NCBI RefSeq assembly: GCF_029338195.1
Contig: NZ_CP119779.1
Coordinates: forward strand, 2,356,001-2,420,000
Direction of reading: 5' to 3'
DNA from: Haloarcula litorea
Lineage (GTDB): Archaea; Halobacteriota; Halobacteria; Halobacteriales; Haloarculaceae
DNA length: 64,000 nucleotides
Position 1 is the first letter of the stretch. Each line of letters begins with the position of its first letter. The notes beneath the pieces are model-generated. The model did not search any database. It was not told the DNA's origin and worked only from the letters and a program-made list of their open reading frames with translations. The position numbers and the translations under genes were made by a program. This document shows, piece after piece, positions 16,697 to 25,082 of the stretch.

Positions 16697-16838
16697 CGGC
16701 TCGGCTCCCGTTTCTCTCGACTCGCGCGTCCATCGCGTCTGCTCCGTGCGAGCGACGCGGCCTCGTCGGGGGCCCGACTCGGACGGGGTTCAGACCGGTC
16801 TCGCCGGGGCTAAGTAGCTCCCGACCCTAGCGGGGACG

Positions 16839-17138
16839 ATGACAGCAGACCAGTCGGGGGTCGCCGACGACGGGAACGAGCGCCGGGACGTCGAGGTCCC
16901 GCTGCGGGTCTACAAGGCCGTGACGGTGTTCTCGACACTCTTTGCCGTCGCGAGCGTCGTCGTCGGGTTCGTCCTCGTCGACACGGCGACACAGCGGGCG
17001 TCGGTGCCGGCCTCGGAGATCGACGTGCCCCTGGCCATCGCGGGCGTGCTCTCGATACTCGCCGGCAGCGCCGTCTACGCGTTTTCGACGCGCTTCCGGA
17101 CCGCGGAGATGGGAAAGTCTAAAGACGACGCTGACTAA
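16839..17138 (+). CDS. Small membrane protein downstream of the bc genes (DUF7315-like)
   Basis: This 99-residue protein has two hydrophobic segments (about 28-48 and 63-83) with a short polar hairpin and charged ends (RRDVEVPLRVYKAV at the N side). It lies 142 bases after subunit IV and 10 bases before another small membrane gene, so these two likely form their own transcript. It belongs with the group of uncharacterised proteins that accompany the haloarchaeal bc complex. No motif reveals its job. Confidence 0.75.
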   Translation: MTADQSGVADDGNERRDVEVPLRVYKAVTVFSTLFAVASVVVGFVLVDTATQRASVPASEIDVPLAIAGVLSILAGSAVYAFSTRFRTAEMGKSKDDAD

Positions 17139-17148
17139 CCTTCGGATA

Positions 17149-17421
17149 ATGGCTGACGAGTTTATGAAAGGGTTCGGTGCCCTGATGGTCGGGGGCCTCG
17201 GCTGGATGACCATCGCGGGCTGGTACCGGACGCCGAGCTTCGAGGGCGCACAGCTCATCGGTGAGCTCCCACCCGTCGAGAGCCGCACCGTGTTCGACAG
17301 CATCGCCATCGCGCTGATGGACGTGTTCTTCTGGTTCGCCGTCTTCGGCGCGCTCACCTTCTGGGTCGTCATCCCGGCCATCAGCCAGGCCCGGGACTAC
17401 CTCGACGACCGCTCGGCGTAA
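17149..17421 (+). CDS. Small membrane protein (DUF7314-like)
   Basis: This 90-residue protein starts MADEFMKGFGALMVGGLGW. It has one likely N-terminal membrane segment (about 8-28) and one C-terminal segment (about 55-77), separated by a polar loop with WYRTPSFEGAQ. It follows the previous gene after 10 bases. It is probably a partner of the bc complex or of its membrane neighbours, which is inference from position only. Confidence 0.75.
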   Translation: MADEFMKGFGALMVGGLGWMTIAGWYRTPSFEGAQLIGELPPVESRTVFDSIAIALMDVFFWFAVFGALTFWVVIPAISQARDYLDDRSA

Positions 17422-17561
17422 CCGGTCGTTCTCGCCGTCACACAGTCGTCGCCCCGTCGTCGAGCGACCCCGTCCCGCCACCGGCGAGAGGCCCCTTCTC
17501 GATCACGAGCGGCGACGCACGGCTCCTCGGTCCGGCGAACGCGGAGAAGCGGTGGCCCCGT

Positions 17562-18023
17562 TCAGACGACCGCCGACCACGGCGCTTCGATGACCCAGAA
17601 CAGCGCCTGGAAGCCGGCGTAGAGGAACACCACGACGGCCGCGACGAGCGATCCCTTCGGCCGTTCGAGGTCCAGGTCCCGGCGGGCCTCGACCTTCCGG
17701 GACTCGAACTCGAAGAAGTCGGTGATGACCAGGCCGAGCACGAGCGTCGACATGACCATCCCGCCGTGCTGTGCGAGCGTCGTGTAGAAGAACGAGACGA
17801 CGACCAGCAGGACGTTCATCGCCTCGTGGGGGAGGTAGCGACTGACCGACTCAGCGCCGCCGTCCTCGTACTCCGAGACGTGGTTGCGGTGGGCGAGCGC
17901 CCGCGTCGCGAAGTTAGCCAACACCAGCGCGAACAGGACGTACTCGACCAGGAGCACCCCACCCGGGGCGGTGCTCCCCAGAATCGTGTCCAGCGGCCCG
18001 AAGAGCGTCACGGATGGCTGCAT
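17562..18023 (-). CDS. Four-helix membrane protein bordering the bc cluster (DUF7313-like)
   Basis: This 153-residue protein has four hydrophobic segments (about 22-43, 68-88, 90-105, 123-146), an early charged loop with RALAHRNHVSEYEDGG and a loop EFESRKVEARRDLDLERPKG. It converges on the bc-associated small genes. Several His residues (in RNHV, PHEA, QHGG) are near membrane faces, but no cofactor motif is convincing. I recall a DUF7313-type haloarchaeal family, number from memory. Function unknown. Confidence 0.75.
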   Translation of the reverse strand: MQPSVTLFGPLDTILGSTAPGGVLLVEYVLFALVLANFATRALAHRNHVSEYEDGGAESVSRYLPHEAMNVLLVVVSFFYTTLAQHGGMVMSTLVLGLVITDFFEFESRKVEARRDLDLERPKGSLVAAVVVFLYAGFQALFWVIEAPWSAVV

Positions 18024-18084
18024 ACGCGGAGATGTGTGCGACTGGCATTAGTGTCTTTCCAAACGCGGGAGTCAGTCCCCCGCC

Positions 18085-18801
18085 TCACCCGAACCGCGAC
18101 TCGCTCGCGCCGACGACGGCGACCCGGAGCGTCCCGGCCCGACCGAACGTCACCGCTCCGCCACAGGGGACCGCCGTGGCCGCCTCGCCGTCGAGGTAGC
18201 AGTCGACCGGGGCCTCGTCCCGGAGGACCGTCACCGAGAGGTCGTCGGCGGGCACCACCCAGTGGTCTGGGTTGGTGGCGAACGGGGCGATCGGCGCGAC
18301 GACGCAGGCGTCGGACAGGGGTGCCAGCACCGGTGCGCCGACCCGGCGCGCGTAGCCGGGGGAGCCGGCCGGCGTCGCCACGGTGACGCCGTCGGCGCGG
18401 AGCCGTGCGACGGGATCGGTCGGCGTCTCGACGGCGTACTCGGAGATGCGAGCGGCGTCGTCGGTCACGAGCGTCACGTCCCAGACGGCGGTCCCGGCGG
18501 TCGACCCGTCGACGGCGACCGAGAGGACCGGGTGGCGCTCGACGCGCGCGTCGTCGAGGTCGGCGACGGCCGAGGCCACCGCGTCGTCGGGGACCGACCG
18601 GACGCCGCGACCGGCCGCCACCGGGAGGACCAGCGGGTCGTCCTCGGCGGCGGCGATCCGTGAGAGAGCCGTCTGTCCGACGGCGACCACTCGATCGGTC
18701 GCGGGGACGGCGTCACCGGTGCCGTGGGCGACGGACAGGCCCGCCTTGCGCAGTCGCTCCGCGACGGCGTCGTCGCCGACCACGCCGATGCGCTCGCTCA
18801 T
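18085..18801 (-). CDS. NAD kinase-like protein with a degenerate active site
   Basis: This 238-residue protein keeps the C-terminal half of the NAD(+)/NADH kinase fold: TPAGSPGYA (143-151, corresponding to TPTGSTAY) and IAPFATNPDHWVVP (171-184), then a CYLDGE segment. The N-terminal nucleotide motif GGDGT is missing: the matching place reads VAVGQTAL (39-46). The NE motif is also not clear. It may have lost kinase activity or use a different phosphate donor. It is followed closely by the flavoprotein gene on the same strand (47-base gap). Confidence 0.7.
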   Translation of the reverse strand: MSERIGVVGDDAVAERLRKAGLSVAHGTGDAVPATDRVVAVGQTALSRIAAAEDDPLVLPVAAGRGVRSVPDDAVASAVADLDDARVERHPVLSVAVDGSTAGTAVWDVTLVTDDAARISEYAVETPTDPVARLRADGVTVATPAGSPGYARRVGAPVLAPLSDACVVAPIAPFATNPDHWVVPADDLSVTVLRDEAPVDCYLDGEAATAVPCGGAVTFGRAGTLRVAVVGASESRFG

Positions 18802-18848
18802 CACCGGGTACGTTCGAGCGCCCCGAAAAAAGGCTGCCGCACTTCCCC

Positions 18849-20084
18849 TCACTCGGCGATGCGCTGGCGAGCGTACTTCGCCAGCAGCGGCAGGTCCGAG
18901 AGGTGGAACAGCTGCCGGAAGGCGGCGCGGTTGCCGTTGTTGATCTCGGTCAGGACGTCGTCGTCGGTCTGCCGGAGGTCGGCCATCAGCCGGTCGTACC
19001 GCTCGTTGGGCGCGAGATAGAGGAGTTCGGTCATCATCAGCCGCGTCTTCTGTTTGGGCGCGACCTGACTGTGCCAGAGCTGGTCGTAGACGGACAGCGC
19101 CTCGGCGGAGGTGTCGGGCTCGTCGGGCGTGAGCGCGGCGTCGACCGTCGCCGCGGCGGCGCGGGCGGACTTCATCCCCTTGTGGATGCCCTCGCCCCAG
19201 AGCGGGTCGATGGTCGGGACGGTGTCGCCGATGGCCATGAAGTTGTCGGTGCTCAGCGAACCGGGGGGCTGGATGTGTGCCGACCCCCGGTGAGCCTGTG
19301 TCCCCTCGATCCGCTCGGCGTCGGCGAAGCGGGGGTCTTTCTCCAGCCAGTAGTCGAGGTAGTCGTCGATCCCCATCCCCTCCTTGGCGTAGTCGTGGTG
19401 GGCCTCGTTCTGGATGTAACAGAGGCCGACCTTCGCGGTGTCCGCGCCGGTGTGGAAGATCCACGAGTAGCCCCCGGGCGCGAGGTCGTGGTCCAGCCGG
19501 AGCATCATCGCGTCGTGGAGGTCGGCGTAGCCCTCGTGATCGACGTCGACGCCCTCGAACTCGTACTCGATGCCGATGGCTTGCTTCTCGCGCTTGAGGT
19601 CGACCACGCCGAGCTTCTTCGCCAGCGGCGCGGCGGGGCCGGTAGCGTCGACGACCACGTCGGCGTACACCTCCTCGTCGCCGTCGTAGCGCACCCCGAC
19701 CACCTCGCCGTCGTCCGTGATCGGGGCCGAAACACGCGAGTCGAAGCGGTAGGTCGCGCCCTTCTCGCGGCCGTCCGCGACGAGGAAGCGCTTGAACTCC
19801 GCGAACTCCAGCACCGCGCCGGTCTGCGTGCGGACGTAGTGGTCGTTGGGCGACTCCAGGACGACTGAGTCGGTGTACTGCATCACGACGTCGTCGGGGA
19901 TGCCGAACGACGTCATCATCGACGGGAAGGTGCCCGCCGTCGACTTGTTGCTCTGACGTGGGAACTCGTCTTCGGGCTCCGTCTCCAACACGAGCACGTC
20001 GTAGCCGCGTTCGGCCAGGTCCCGCGCACACTGCCCGCCAGCGGGACCGGCCCCGGCGATAACCACGTCAAAGCGGTCGCGCAT
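18849..20084 (-). CDS. Geranylgeranyl reductase family flavoprotein
   Basis: This 411-residue protein has an N-terminal FAD motif VIAGAGPAGGQCARDLAERG, a late FAD motif NFMAIGDTVPTIDPLWGEGIHKGMKSA, and the family middle region SWIFHTGADTAKVGLCY. The family saturates isoprenoid chains, including the digeranylgeranylglycerol lipids of archaea, or acts as a related oxidoreductase. The family's usual PCG motif near residue 45 reads differently here (RQSNKSTAGTFPS), so this may be a paralogue with another substrate. The start MRDRFDVV sits at the FAD strand. Confidence 0.8.
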   Translation of the reverse strand: MRDRFDVVIAGAGPAGGQCARDLAERGYDVLVLETEPEDEFPRQSNKSTAGTFPSMMTSFGIPDDVVMQYTDSVVLESPNDHYVRTQTGAVLEFAEFKRFLVADGREKGATYRFDSRVSAPITDDGEVVGVRYDGDEEVYADVVVDATGPAAPLAKKLGVVDLKREKQAIGIEYEFEGVDVDHEGYADLHDAMMLRLDHDLAPGGYSWIFHTGADTAKVGLCYIQNEAHHDYAKEGMGIDDYLDYWLEKDPRFADAERIEGTQAHRGSAHIQPPGSLSTDNFMAIGDTVPTIDPLWGEGIHKGMKSARAAAATVDAALTPDEPDTSAEALSVYDQLWHSQVAPKQKTRLMMTELLYLAPNERYDRLMADLRQTDDDVLTEINNGNRAAFRQLFHLSDLPLLAKYARQRIAE

Positions 20085-20188
20085 ACCGTGAGGGTACGCC
20101 GTTTTCCTAATCAGTCTTGCCTTCCCGCCCGAGGCGGCTCTCGAAAGGGTAAAGACGCCGCCAGTCACAGCAGTTCCCAGACCGAAGG

Positions 20189-21343
20189 ATGGTGCTCAAG
20201 ACTGGAGCGGGCGTGCTCGCCGACAGTTCGCGGCTCCCGACCGCTCTGCGGTCGGTGCTCGGCTACTACGCGGACACCGGCGTGTTCGACTACGACAGCC
20301 TCGCGCTGAAGTCCGAGATCGATGACCGGACCGAGCGGATGGTCGAGGACGTCTACGACCGCGTGGAGGCCGCGCTCGCCGATGAGTTCGGCCGTCCCGT
20401 GTCGTTCAGCTACGACACGAAGCTCATCCTGCCCGCGCAGTTGACGCTGGGGTACGTCTACCGGGCGGCCCGGCGCGACGCCGACGGCGACCCGGTCGAC
20501 GACGAGATCGCGACGGGCGTCCCGCCCGCCGACGCCGCGTCGCTCGGTGACGGGACGCCGGACCTCTCGCCGCGCGAGCGCGTCGTGCGCGCCGAGCAGA
20601 TGACCCGCCTCTCGATCGAGGCGCTGATCGACGGGGATATGCGCGACGCGATCAACGACGACGAGTTCGAGGACTTCGAGACCGACGCCGACCTCGACCC
20701 CCGCCGCGTGGCGGAGACGGCCCAGGCCGCGCTCCAGTCCCACCTCCAGGGCCTGCTGGACGAGATGCCGCCGGTCGTCGAGGACGCCTACCAGTGGGCG
20801 GTCGACTACTCCGAGGCCCACCAGGAGCGCGACGAGCACTTCCGCGAGCTGATGGAGCGGGCCGAGGCCGGCGACGGGGAGGCCGTCGACGCCATCCGCG
20901 AGGAGTACAAGCTCGCGGACTACGAGGAGGAGCCGGCGACTTTCGAGCGCGCCGAGAAGGACCTGCCCTACAGCAAGACCCAGTACGCCCGCGTCGGCGT
21001 ACTGTACGACGGGATGCTCGACCTCTACCGGCTGGCGGGGTTAGACATCGACGACGAGTTCGCGCGGGCCATCGTCCTCGCGATCATCGGCGCGCAGGTG
21101 TGGCTCGACGACGTCGACGACTACGCCGACGACCGCGCGGAGGGACAGCTGACGCCCGTGACCGCCGAGTACCTGCTGGCCCCGGACGAGCGGGCGGCCT
21201 ACAACCGCGTGGTCGACGTGACCGAGCAGTACCTCGACGCCGCCAAGGGGTACGCGACTGCGGCCGACTCGCCGCTGACGGGCGTGGCCGTGGAGTACAT
21301 CTATCGGTCGGGGGACCCGAGCGTGCTGCCGGGGCACCACTGA
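20189..21343 (+). CDS. Unrecognised helical protein with Asp-rich motif
   Basis: This 384-residue, very acidic and mostly alpha-helical soluble protein belongs to no family I recognise. It carries AQVWLDDVDDYADDRAEGQLTP (about 302-323). This resembles the second Asp-rich metal motif of class I isoprenoid synthases (DDxxDxxxD, then G). Another Asp-rich region, DAINDDEFEDFETDADLD (about 153-170), is not in the usual first-motif form. It diverges from the geranylgeranyl-reductase-like gene after 104 bases. A link to isoprenoid metabolism is a hypothesis from motif plus neighbour. Confidence 0.65.
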   Translation: MVLKTGAGVLADSSRLPTALRSVLGYYADTGVFDYDSLALKSEIDDRTERMVEDVYDRVEAALADEFGRPVSFSYDTKLILPAQLTLGYVYRAARRDADGDPVDDEIATGVPPADAASLGDGTPDLSPRERVVRAEQMTRLSIEALIDGDMRDAINDDEFEDFETDADLDPRRVAETAQAALQSHLQGLLDEMPPVVEDAYQWAVDYSEAHQERDEHFRELMERAEAGDGEAVDAIREEYKLADYEEEPATFERAEKDLPYSKTQYARVGVLYDGMLDLYRLAGLDIDDEFARAIVLAIIGAQVWLDDVDDYADDRAEGQLTPVTAEYLLAPDERAAYNRVVDVTEQYLDAAKGYATAADSPLTGVAVEYIYRSGDPSVLPGHH

Positions 21344-21385
21344 GCGGGTCTTCGCGAGAGCGTCTCCCTGGGCTGCTCGCCGCCG

Positions 21386-22753
21386 CTATCGCTTTCCGAG
21401 CGCCCGCTCGAACACCCGCTGGGCGCGCTCGTAGGCGGCGTCCCGGTCGACGATCGGATGGTGGTAGTCGGGTGCCAGCTCCGCCCGTTCCCCGTCCGAG
21501 AGTGTCGGCCAGTCGACGATCTTCGACGGCGGCACGCCCCGGAGTTCGGGGACGTACTCGGTGACGTAGTCGGCCCCGCCGTCGTACTTGCTCATCTGGG
21601 CGACGGGGTCGAAGATGCGCACGTCCACCGAGTCGGTCCCCGTCGAGGCGGTCCACTGCCAGTTCCCGTAGTTCGAGGCGGGGTCGTGGTCGACCAGCTG
21701 CTTCGCGAAGTACCGCGCCCCCTCCCGCCAGTCGGTCAGCAGGTGCTTGGTCAGGAACGAGGCGACGTTCTGTCGCGGGCGGTTGTGGACGTATCCCTCC
21801 TCGTTCAGCTGGCGCATCCCGGCGTCGACCAGCGGGTAGCCGGTCTCGCCGCGCGTCCACGCCTCGAAGTGGTCGGGGTCGTTCTCCCACTCGATGGGGT
21901 TGGGGAAGGACGTGTAGTTCGCCGTCAGCAGGTCGGGGTTGTAGTACAGCAGGTGGTAGTTCTGCTCGCGCCAGGAGAGCTCGTAGCGGTACTTCTGGAC
22001 GTTTCGCCGGGCGTCGCCACCGACCGCGGCGTGGCGCTCGCTGGCGTCGCGCCACAGTTCGCGGATTCCGATCATCCCGGCGGCGATGTACGGGGACATC
22101 CGGGAGACGGCCCCGACGGGACGCTCCACGGCGGCCGTCATGTCGTCGCGGGTGTCGCTGTAGGTCTCGATGCCGTCGGCGAGGAACCGCTCCCAGCGCT
22201 CGCGGGCCGCCTCGTACCCCGCGGCCGGGAGGTCGATGTCGGCGTCGACGATGGGGACGGGCGCGTCGTCGATCACGTCGGCGAGGTCGCCGTCGACCAC
22301 CTCGACCGGCGGCAGCTTGTGGTGGGCCTGCCAGTCGTCGTAGAAGCGGCTGTGGTTCTCGTAGCGCCGGTCCAGCCCGTCGGGGTCGACGAGCAGGAGG
22401 TCGACCGAAGACTCCGTCGGGACCGCCTCGTCTACCCGGCGCTGTCGGTTGCGGCGGGCGGGCCGGTAGTGCTCGTTGTAGACCACGCGGTCGGCGTCGA
22501 ACTCGGCGACGACCTCGGCCAGCACCTCGTCGGCCGCCCCCGTGCGGACGAGCAGGTCGCTCCCCCGGCGGCGGTAGGCCCGCTTGAGTTCCCGCACGCC
22601 CGCGAGGAAGAACGCTCGTTGTCGTTTCCCGACCGTGCCAAGCACGTCGGGGTCGACGACGTACACCGGGAGGACCGACCCGTCGCTCGCGGCGGCCGAG
22701 AGCCCGCGGTTGTCGGGGACGCGGAGGTCGCGCTGGTGCCAGAAGACGTCCAT
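21386..22753 (-). CDS. phr: Deoxyribodipyrimidine photolyase (cryptochrome/photolyase family)
   Basis: This 455-residue protein repairs cyclobutane pyrimidine dimers with light using FAD. The N-terminal antenna domain opens MDVFWHQRDLRVPDNRGL. The FAD domain shows GETGYPLVDAGMRQLNEEGYVHNR, the W-rich ASNYGNWQWTASTGTD and FDPVAQMSKYD. These match class I photolyases. Cryptochrome function cannot be excluded by eye, but the active-site WQW segment supports repair. It is convergent with the Asp-rich protein and downstream of the zinc-ribbon regulator. Confidence 0.93.
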   Translation of the reverse strand: MDVFWHQRDLRVPDNRGLSAAASDGSVLPVYVVDPDVLGTVGKRQRAFFLAGVRELKRAYRRRGSDLLVRTGAADEVLAEVVAEFDADRVVYNEHYRPARRNRQRRVDEAVPTESSVDLLLVDPDGLDRRYENHSRFYDDWQAHHKLPPVEVVDGDLADVIDDAPVPIVDADIDLPAAGYEAARERWERFLADGIETYSDTRDDMTAAVERPVGAVSRMSPYIAAGMIGIRELWRDASERHAAVGGDARRNVQKYRYELSWREQNYHLLYYNPDLLTANYTSFPNPIEWENDPDHFEAWTRGETGYPLVDAGMRQLNEEGYVHNRPRQNVASFLTKHLLTDWREGARYFAKQLVDHDPASNYGNWQWTASTGTDSVDVRIFDPVAQMSKYDGGADYVTEYVPELRGVPPSKIVDWPTLSDGERAELAPDYHHPIVDRDAAYERAQRVFERALGKR

Positions 22754-22823
22754 ACCAGACGGTGGGTCCCCGAACGTATGACTCGGCCCCCAATCCAGTT
22801 GTGTATGCGAGCGGGGGGCACAG

Positions 22824-23771
22824 TCAGCCGCCCCGGTGTGCCTCGACTACGTCGAGGGTCTCGTCGACCCGGAGCGTCAGCGTCGCGCCGTCGTGGTCGA
22901 AGGTGAACCGCGCGTCCAGCGGGTCGGTCGCCAGGATCTCCTCCTCGTAGGCCTCGTGGACGGCCTCCACCACGCCCGTGTCCGCCGGGGCGAGCGGGTC
23001 CAGGCCGTTGTCGAGCAGGAACCGGAGCACGGACGGGTGGTTGACGACCGCCAGCGACGCCGCGCCGCCGGTCACGAAGATACAGTTGGTACACTCGAAG
23101 CCGACGGTGACGGCGTGGTGACTGTCACAGGTGGGACAGCGGCCCGCGCTGGCGTCGTGGGACTCGCAGACGCCGACGCTCCGCTCGACGGTCGCGGAAC
23201 AGCGCGGACAGATGCCGCTGGCCATCGCGAACACCTCGAGGATGGTCCAGGTCCAGGCGGCCCGCACCGTCTCGTCCATGTCCCGCCCGCGGAGGCCCGC
23301 GGGCGGCAACAGGTGTCGGCCGAGGTAGCCCGCCTCGGCCGCGCCCCCCTTCGGCTCGCCCCCGCGTGTCCGTCCCCACTTGCCGTCACACTGGGTGCAG
23401 TAGAGTTCGACGCTCCCCTCCGTCCAGGCCGCCTCCACCGGTCCCCCACAGAGCGAGCAGGTGCGGTCGACCGGTGTCCGCTCCGTCCCCGGCGTCTCCG
23501 TCACTGCTCCCGCGAGCACCGCCTCGACCACGCGCCGGCCGGCCCGTTCGAGCGCGTACCCGTCGTCGTCCTTCCGGACGAAGTGGCCCACCACCTTGTC
23601 GAGGTGGTAGTTGAACTGACCGGAGTCGTCGACGTCGACGCGGTCGTACAGCGTCGAGAACGGGAGCGGTTCGTCGGCCTCGCCGAGGGTCCGCAGGATC
23701 GCCAGCCGCGTCTCGTTGCCGAGGACGCCGAACGCCTCGTCTGGCGACAGCGTCCCGTCGTCGTCGGACAT
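22824..23771 (-). CDS. ArsR-type winged-helix regulator with zinc ribbons
   Basis: In this 315-residue protein the N-terminal winged helix (about 8-90) contains EAFGVLGNETRLAILRTL and QFNYHLDKVVGHFVRK, as in ArsR-like haloarchaeal regulators. The C-terminal part has several Cys pairs (CSLCGG, CTQCDG, CPRC, CPTCD, CTNC), so at least two zinc ribbons are likely. It is a predicted DNA-binding transcription factor in the cytosol. The ligand or signal is unknown. It diverges from a small membrane gene across a spacer with direct repeats. Confidence 0.88.
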   Translation of the reverse strand: MSDDDGTLSPDEAFGVLGNETRLAILRTLGEADEPLPFSTLYDRVDVDDSGQFNYHLDKVVGHFVRKDDDGYALERAGRRVVEAVLAGAVTETPGTERTPVDRTCSLCGGPVEAAWTEGSVELYCTQCDGKWGRTRGGEPKGGAAEAGYLGRHLLPPAGLRGRDMDETVRAAWTWTILEVFAMASGICPRCSATVERSVGVCESHDASAGRCPTCDSHHAVTVGFECTNCIFVTGGAASLAVVNHPSVLRFLLDNGLDPLAPADTGVVEAVHEAYEEEILATDPLDARFTFDHDGATLTLRVDETLDVVEAHRGG

Positions 23772-23835
23772 ACCTGCCGGTACGCACTCGAAGTCCCTAA
23801 ATCGCAGCCACGGCGGGCTGAAACGTACGCGCTCG

Positions 23836-23872
23836 TTACAGAAGGAAACTTCGGCAAACTCGCTTACAGAAG
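23836..23872 (+). repeat. Pair of direct repeats TTACAGAAG, possible operator
   Basis: TTACAGAAG occurs at 23836-23844 and again at 23864-23872, 28 bases apart and each preceded by a CTCG-like run. They lie between the winged-helix gene and the TATA-like box of the small membrane gene. Position and spacing (a little under three helical turns) fit a regulator binding site. The regulator itself is unknown. Confidence 0.4.
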
Positions 23873-23883
23873 TATCGTTCAGA

Positions 23884-23891
23884 TTATACTT
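23884..23891 (+). promoter_or_regulatory. TATA-like box of the small membrane gene
   Basis: TTATACTT lies about 28-35 bases before ATG 23919. It follows an AT-rich stretch directly after the repeat pair. Confidence 0.5.
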
Positions 23892-23918
23892 TTGCCGGGT
23901 GAGGTACTACGAACGGGT

Positions 23919-24188
23919 ATGCGACAGTCCCCGAACCCCGACCGCCCGCGGACGACGCACACCCTCCCGACGGCTCGCGGCAGCGTCGCGCTCGTCGCCG
24001 TCCTCGCGGCCGCTCTGGTGGCGCTGAGCTACCCGGCCGCGACGGCGGCCCTGTGTCTCGCCGGCGTGGCCGCCGCGGCGGCCGTCCGCGTCGGCCGCCG
24101 ACTGCTCCGTCGCCGACGCGCACGGTCGGCCGACGGCACCGCGCAGCGTTCGGACCCGTCCCGGTCACGGTCGAGCCGGTCCGACTGA
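23919..24188 (+). CDS. Small protein with one transmembrane segment
   Basis: This 89-residue protein has a polar N-terminus, one hydrophobic segment (about 22-52, rich in Ala, Val, Leu) and a very basic tail with many Arg and Ser residues. The basic tail is unusual for a halophile. It has a clear promoter box at leaderless distance. No family is recognised. It could be a small DNA- or membrane-associated protein, which I cannot decide. Confidence 0.6.
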   Translation: MRQSPNPDRPRTTHTLPTARGSVALVAVLAAALVALSYPAATAALCLAGVAAAAAVRVGRRLLRRRRARSADGTAQRSDPSRSRSSRSD

Positions 24189-24218
24189 TCGTGACGAGCA
24201 GGGAAACGTAGCGTGCGT

Positions 24219-25082
24219 TCAGTAGAACTCGCGGACGAGGTCCATCGCGCCCTCGGGCGCACCGTCGGGGATCTCGGCCATCGAGCCCTCGACCCCCTCG
24301 CGCTCCTCGAAGGGGACGGAGTCCTCGTCCTGGTAGAGGACGCCCATGTACTCCTTGTCGCTCTCCAGGATCTTGTCCTTGGCCTGGTCGCGGTTGTCGG
24401 CGTCGTGGTCCGTCTCCGCGAGGTCAACGATGGTGTCCCGGAAGTAGTCGTACGTGTCGACGTCGTTGAACGTCACGCACGGCGAGTAGACGTTGACGAA
24501 GCCGAACCCGTCGTGTTCGATCGCCTGCTGGACGATCTCGGCGTGGCGCTGGGAGTTCGACGAGAACGACTGGGCGATGAACGTCGCGCCCGAGGCCAGC
24601 GCCAGCGCCTTGGGGTTGACCGGGGGCTGTTTCGGCCCCTCGGGCGTGGTCGCCGTCTCGAAGTCCTTGCGGGAGGTCGGGGAGGCCTGGCCCTTGGTCA
24701 GCCCGTAGATCCGGTTGTCCATCACGACGTAGCTCATGTCGACGTTCCGGCGGACGGCGTGGATGAAGTGGCCGGCCCCGATGGAGTAGCCGTCGCCGTC
24801 GCCGCCGGCGACCATCACTTCCAGGTCGGGGTTGGCCATCTTCACGCCGATGCCCACCGGCAGCGCGCGACCGTGGACGCCGTGCAGCGCGTAGCTGTGC
24901 ATGTACGTCCCGATCTTGCCGGAACAGCCGATCCCGGCGACCACGAACGTGTTGTCCGGGTCGTTGCCGGTCTCGGCCAGGGCCTTCATCATCCCGTTCA
25001 TCGTCCCGAAGTCGCCGCATCCGGGACACCACGTCGGCTGCTTGTCTGACTTGAAGTCTGTGAATCGAACGTCGGAACTCAT
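24219..25082 (-). CDS. korB: 2-oxoacid:ferredoxin oxidoreductase, beta subunit
   Basis: This 287-residue protein binds thiamine diphosphate and carries the N-terminal WCPGCGDFG and the Mg/TPP motif GGDGDGYSIGAGHFIHA, followed by DNRIYGLTKGQASPTS. With KorA it decarboxylates a 2-oxoacid and reduces ferredoxin. Length and two-subunit architecture match haloarchaeal 2-oxoglutarate:ferredoxin oxidoreductase better than the longer pyruvate enzyme, so korB is a size-based choice. It overlaps korA by four bases (ATGA). Confidence 0.9.
   Translation of the reverse strand: MSSDVRFTDFKSDKQPTWCPGCGDFGTMNGMMKALAETGNDPDNTFVVAGIGCSGKIGTYMHSYALHGVHGRALPVGIGVKMANPDLEVMVAGGDGDGYSIGAGHFIHAVRRNVDMSYVVMDNRIYGLTKGQASPTSRKDFETATTPEGPKQPPVNPKALALASGATFIAQSFSSNSQRHAEIVQQAIEHDGFGFVNVYSPCVTFNDVDTYDYFRDTIVDLAETDHDADNRDQAKDKILESDKEYMGVLYQDEDSVPFEEREGVEGSMAEIPDGAPEGAMDLVREFY

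Noticed and set aside
17422-17561. Possible gene or structured RNA in the 140-base gap between convergent bc-associated genes
   Set aside because: There is no frame with coding character and no convincing hairpin; it probably holds only transcript ends.
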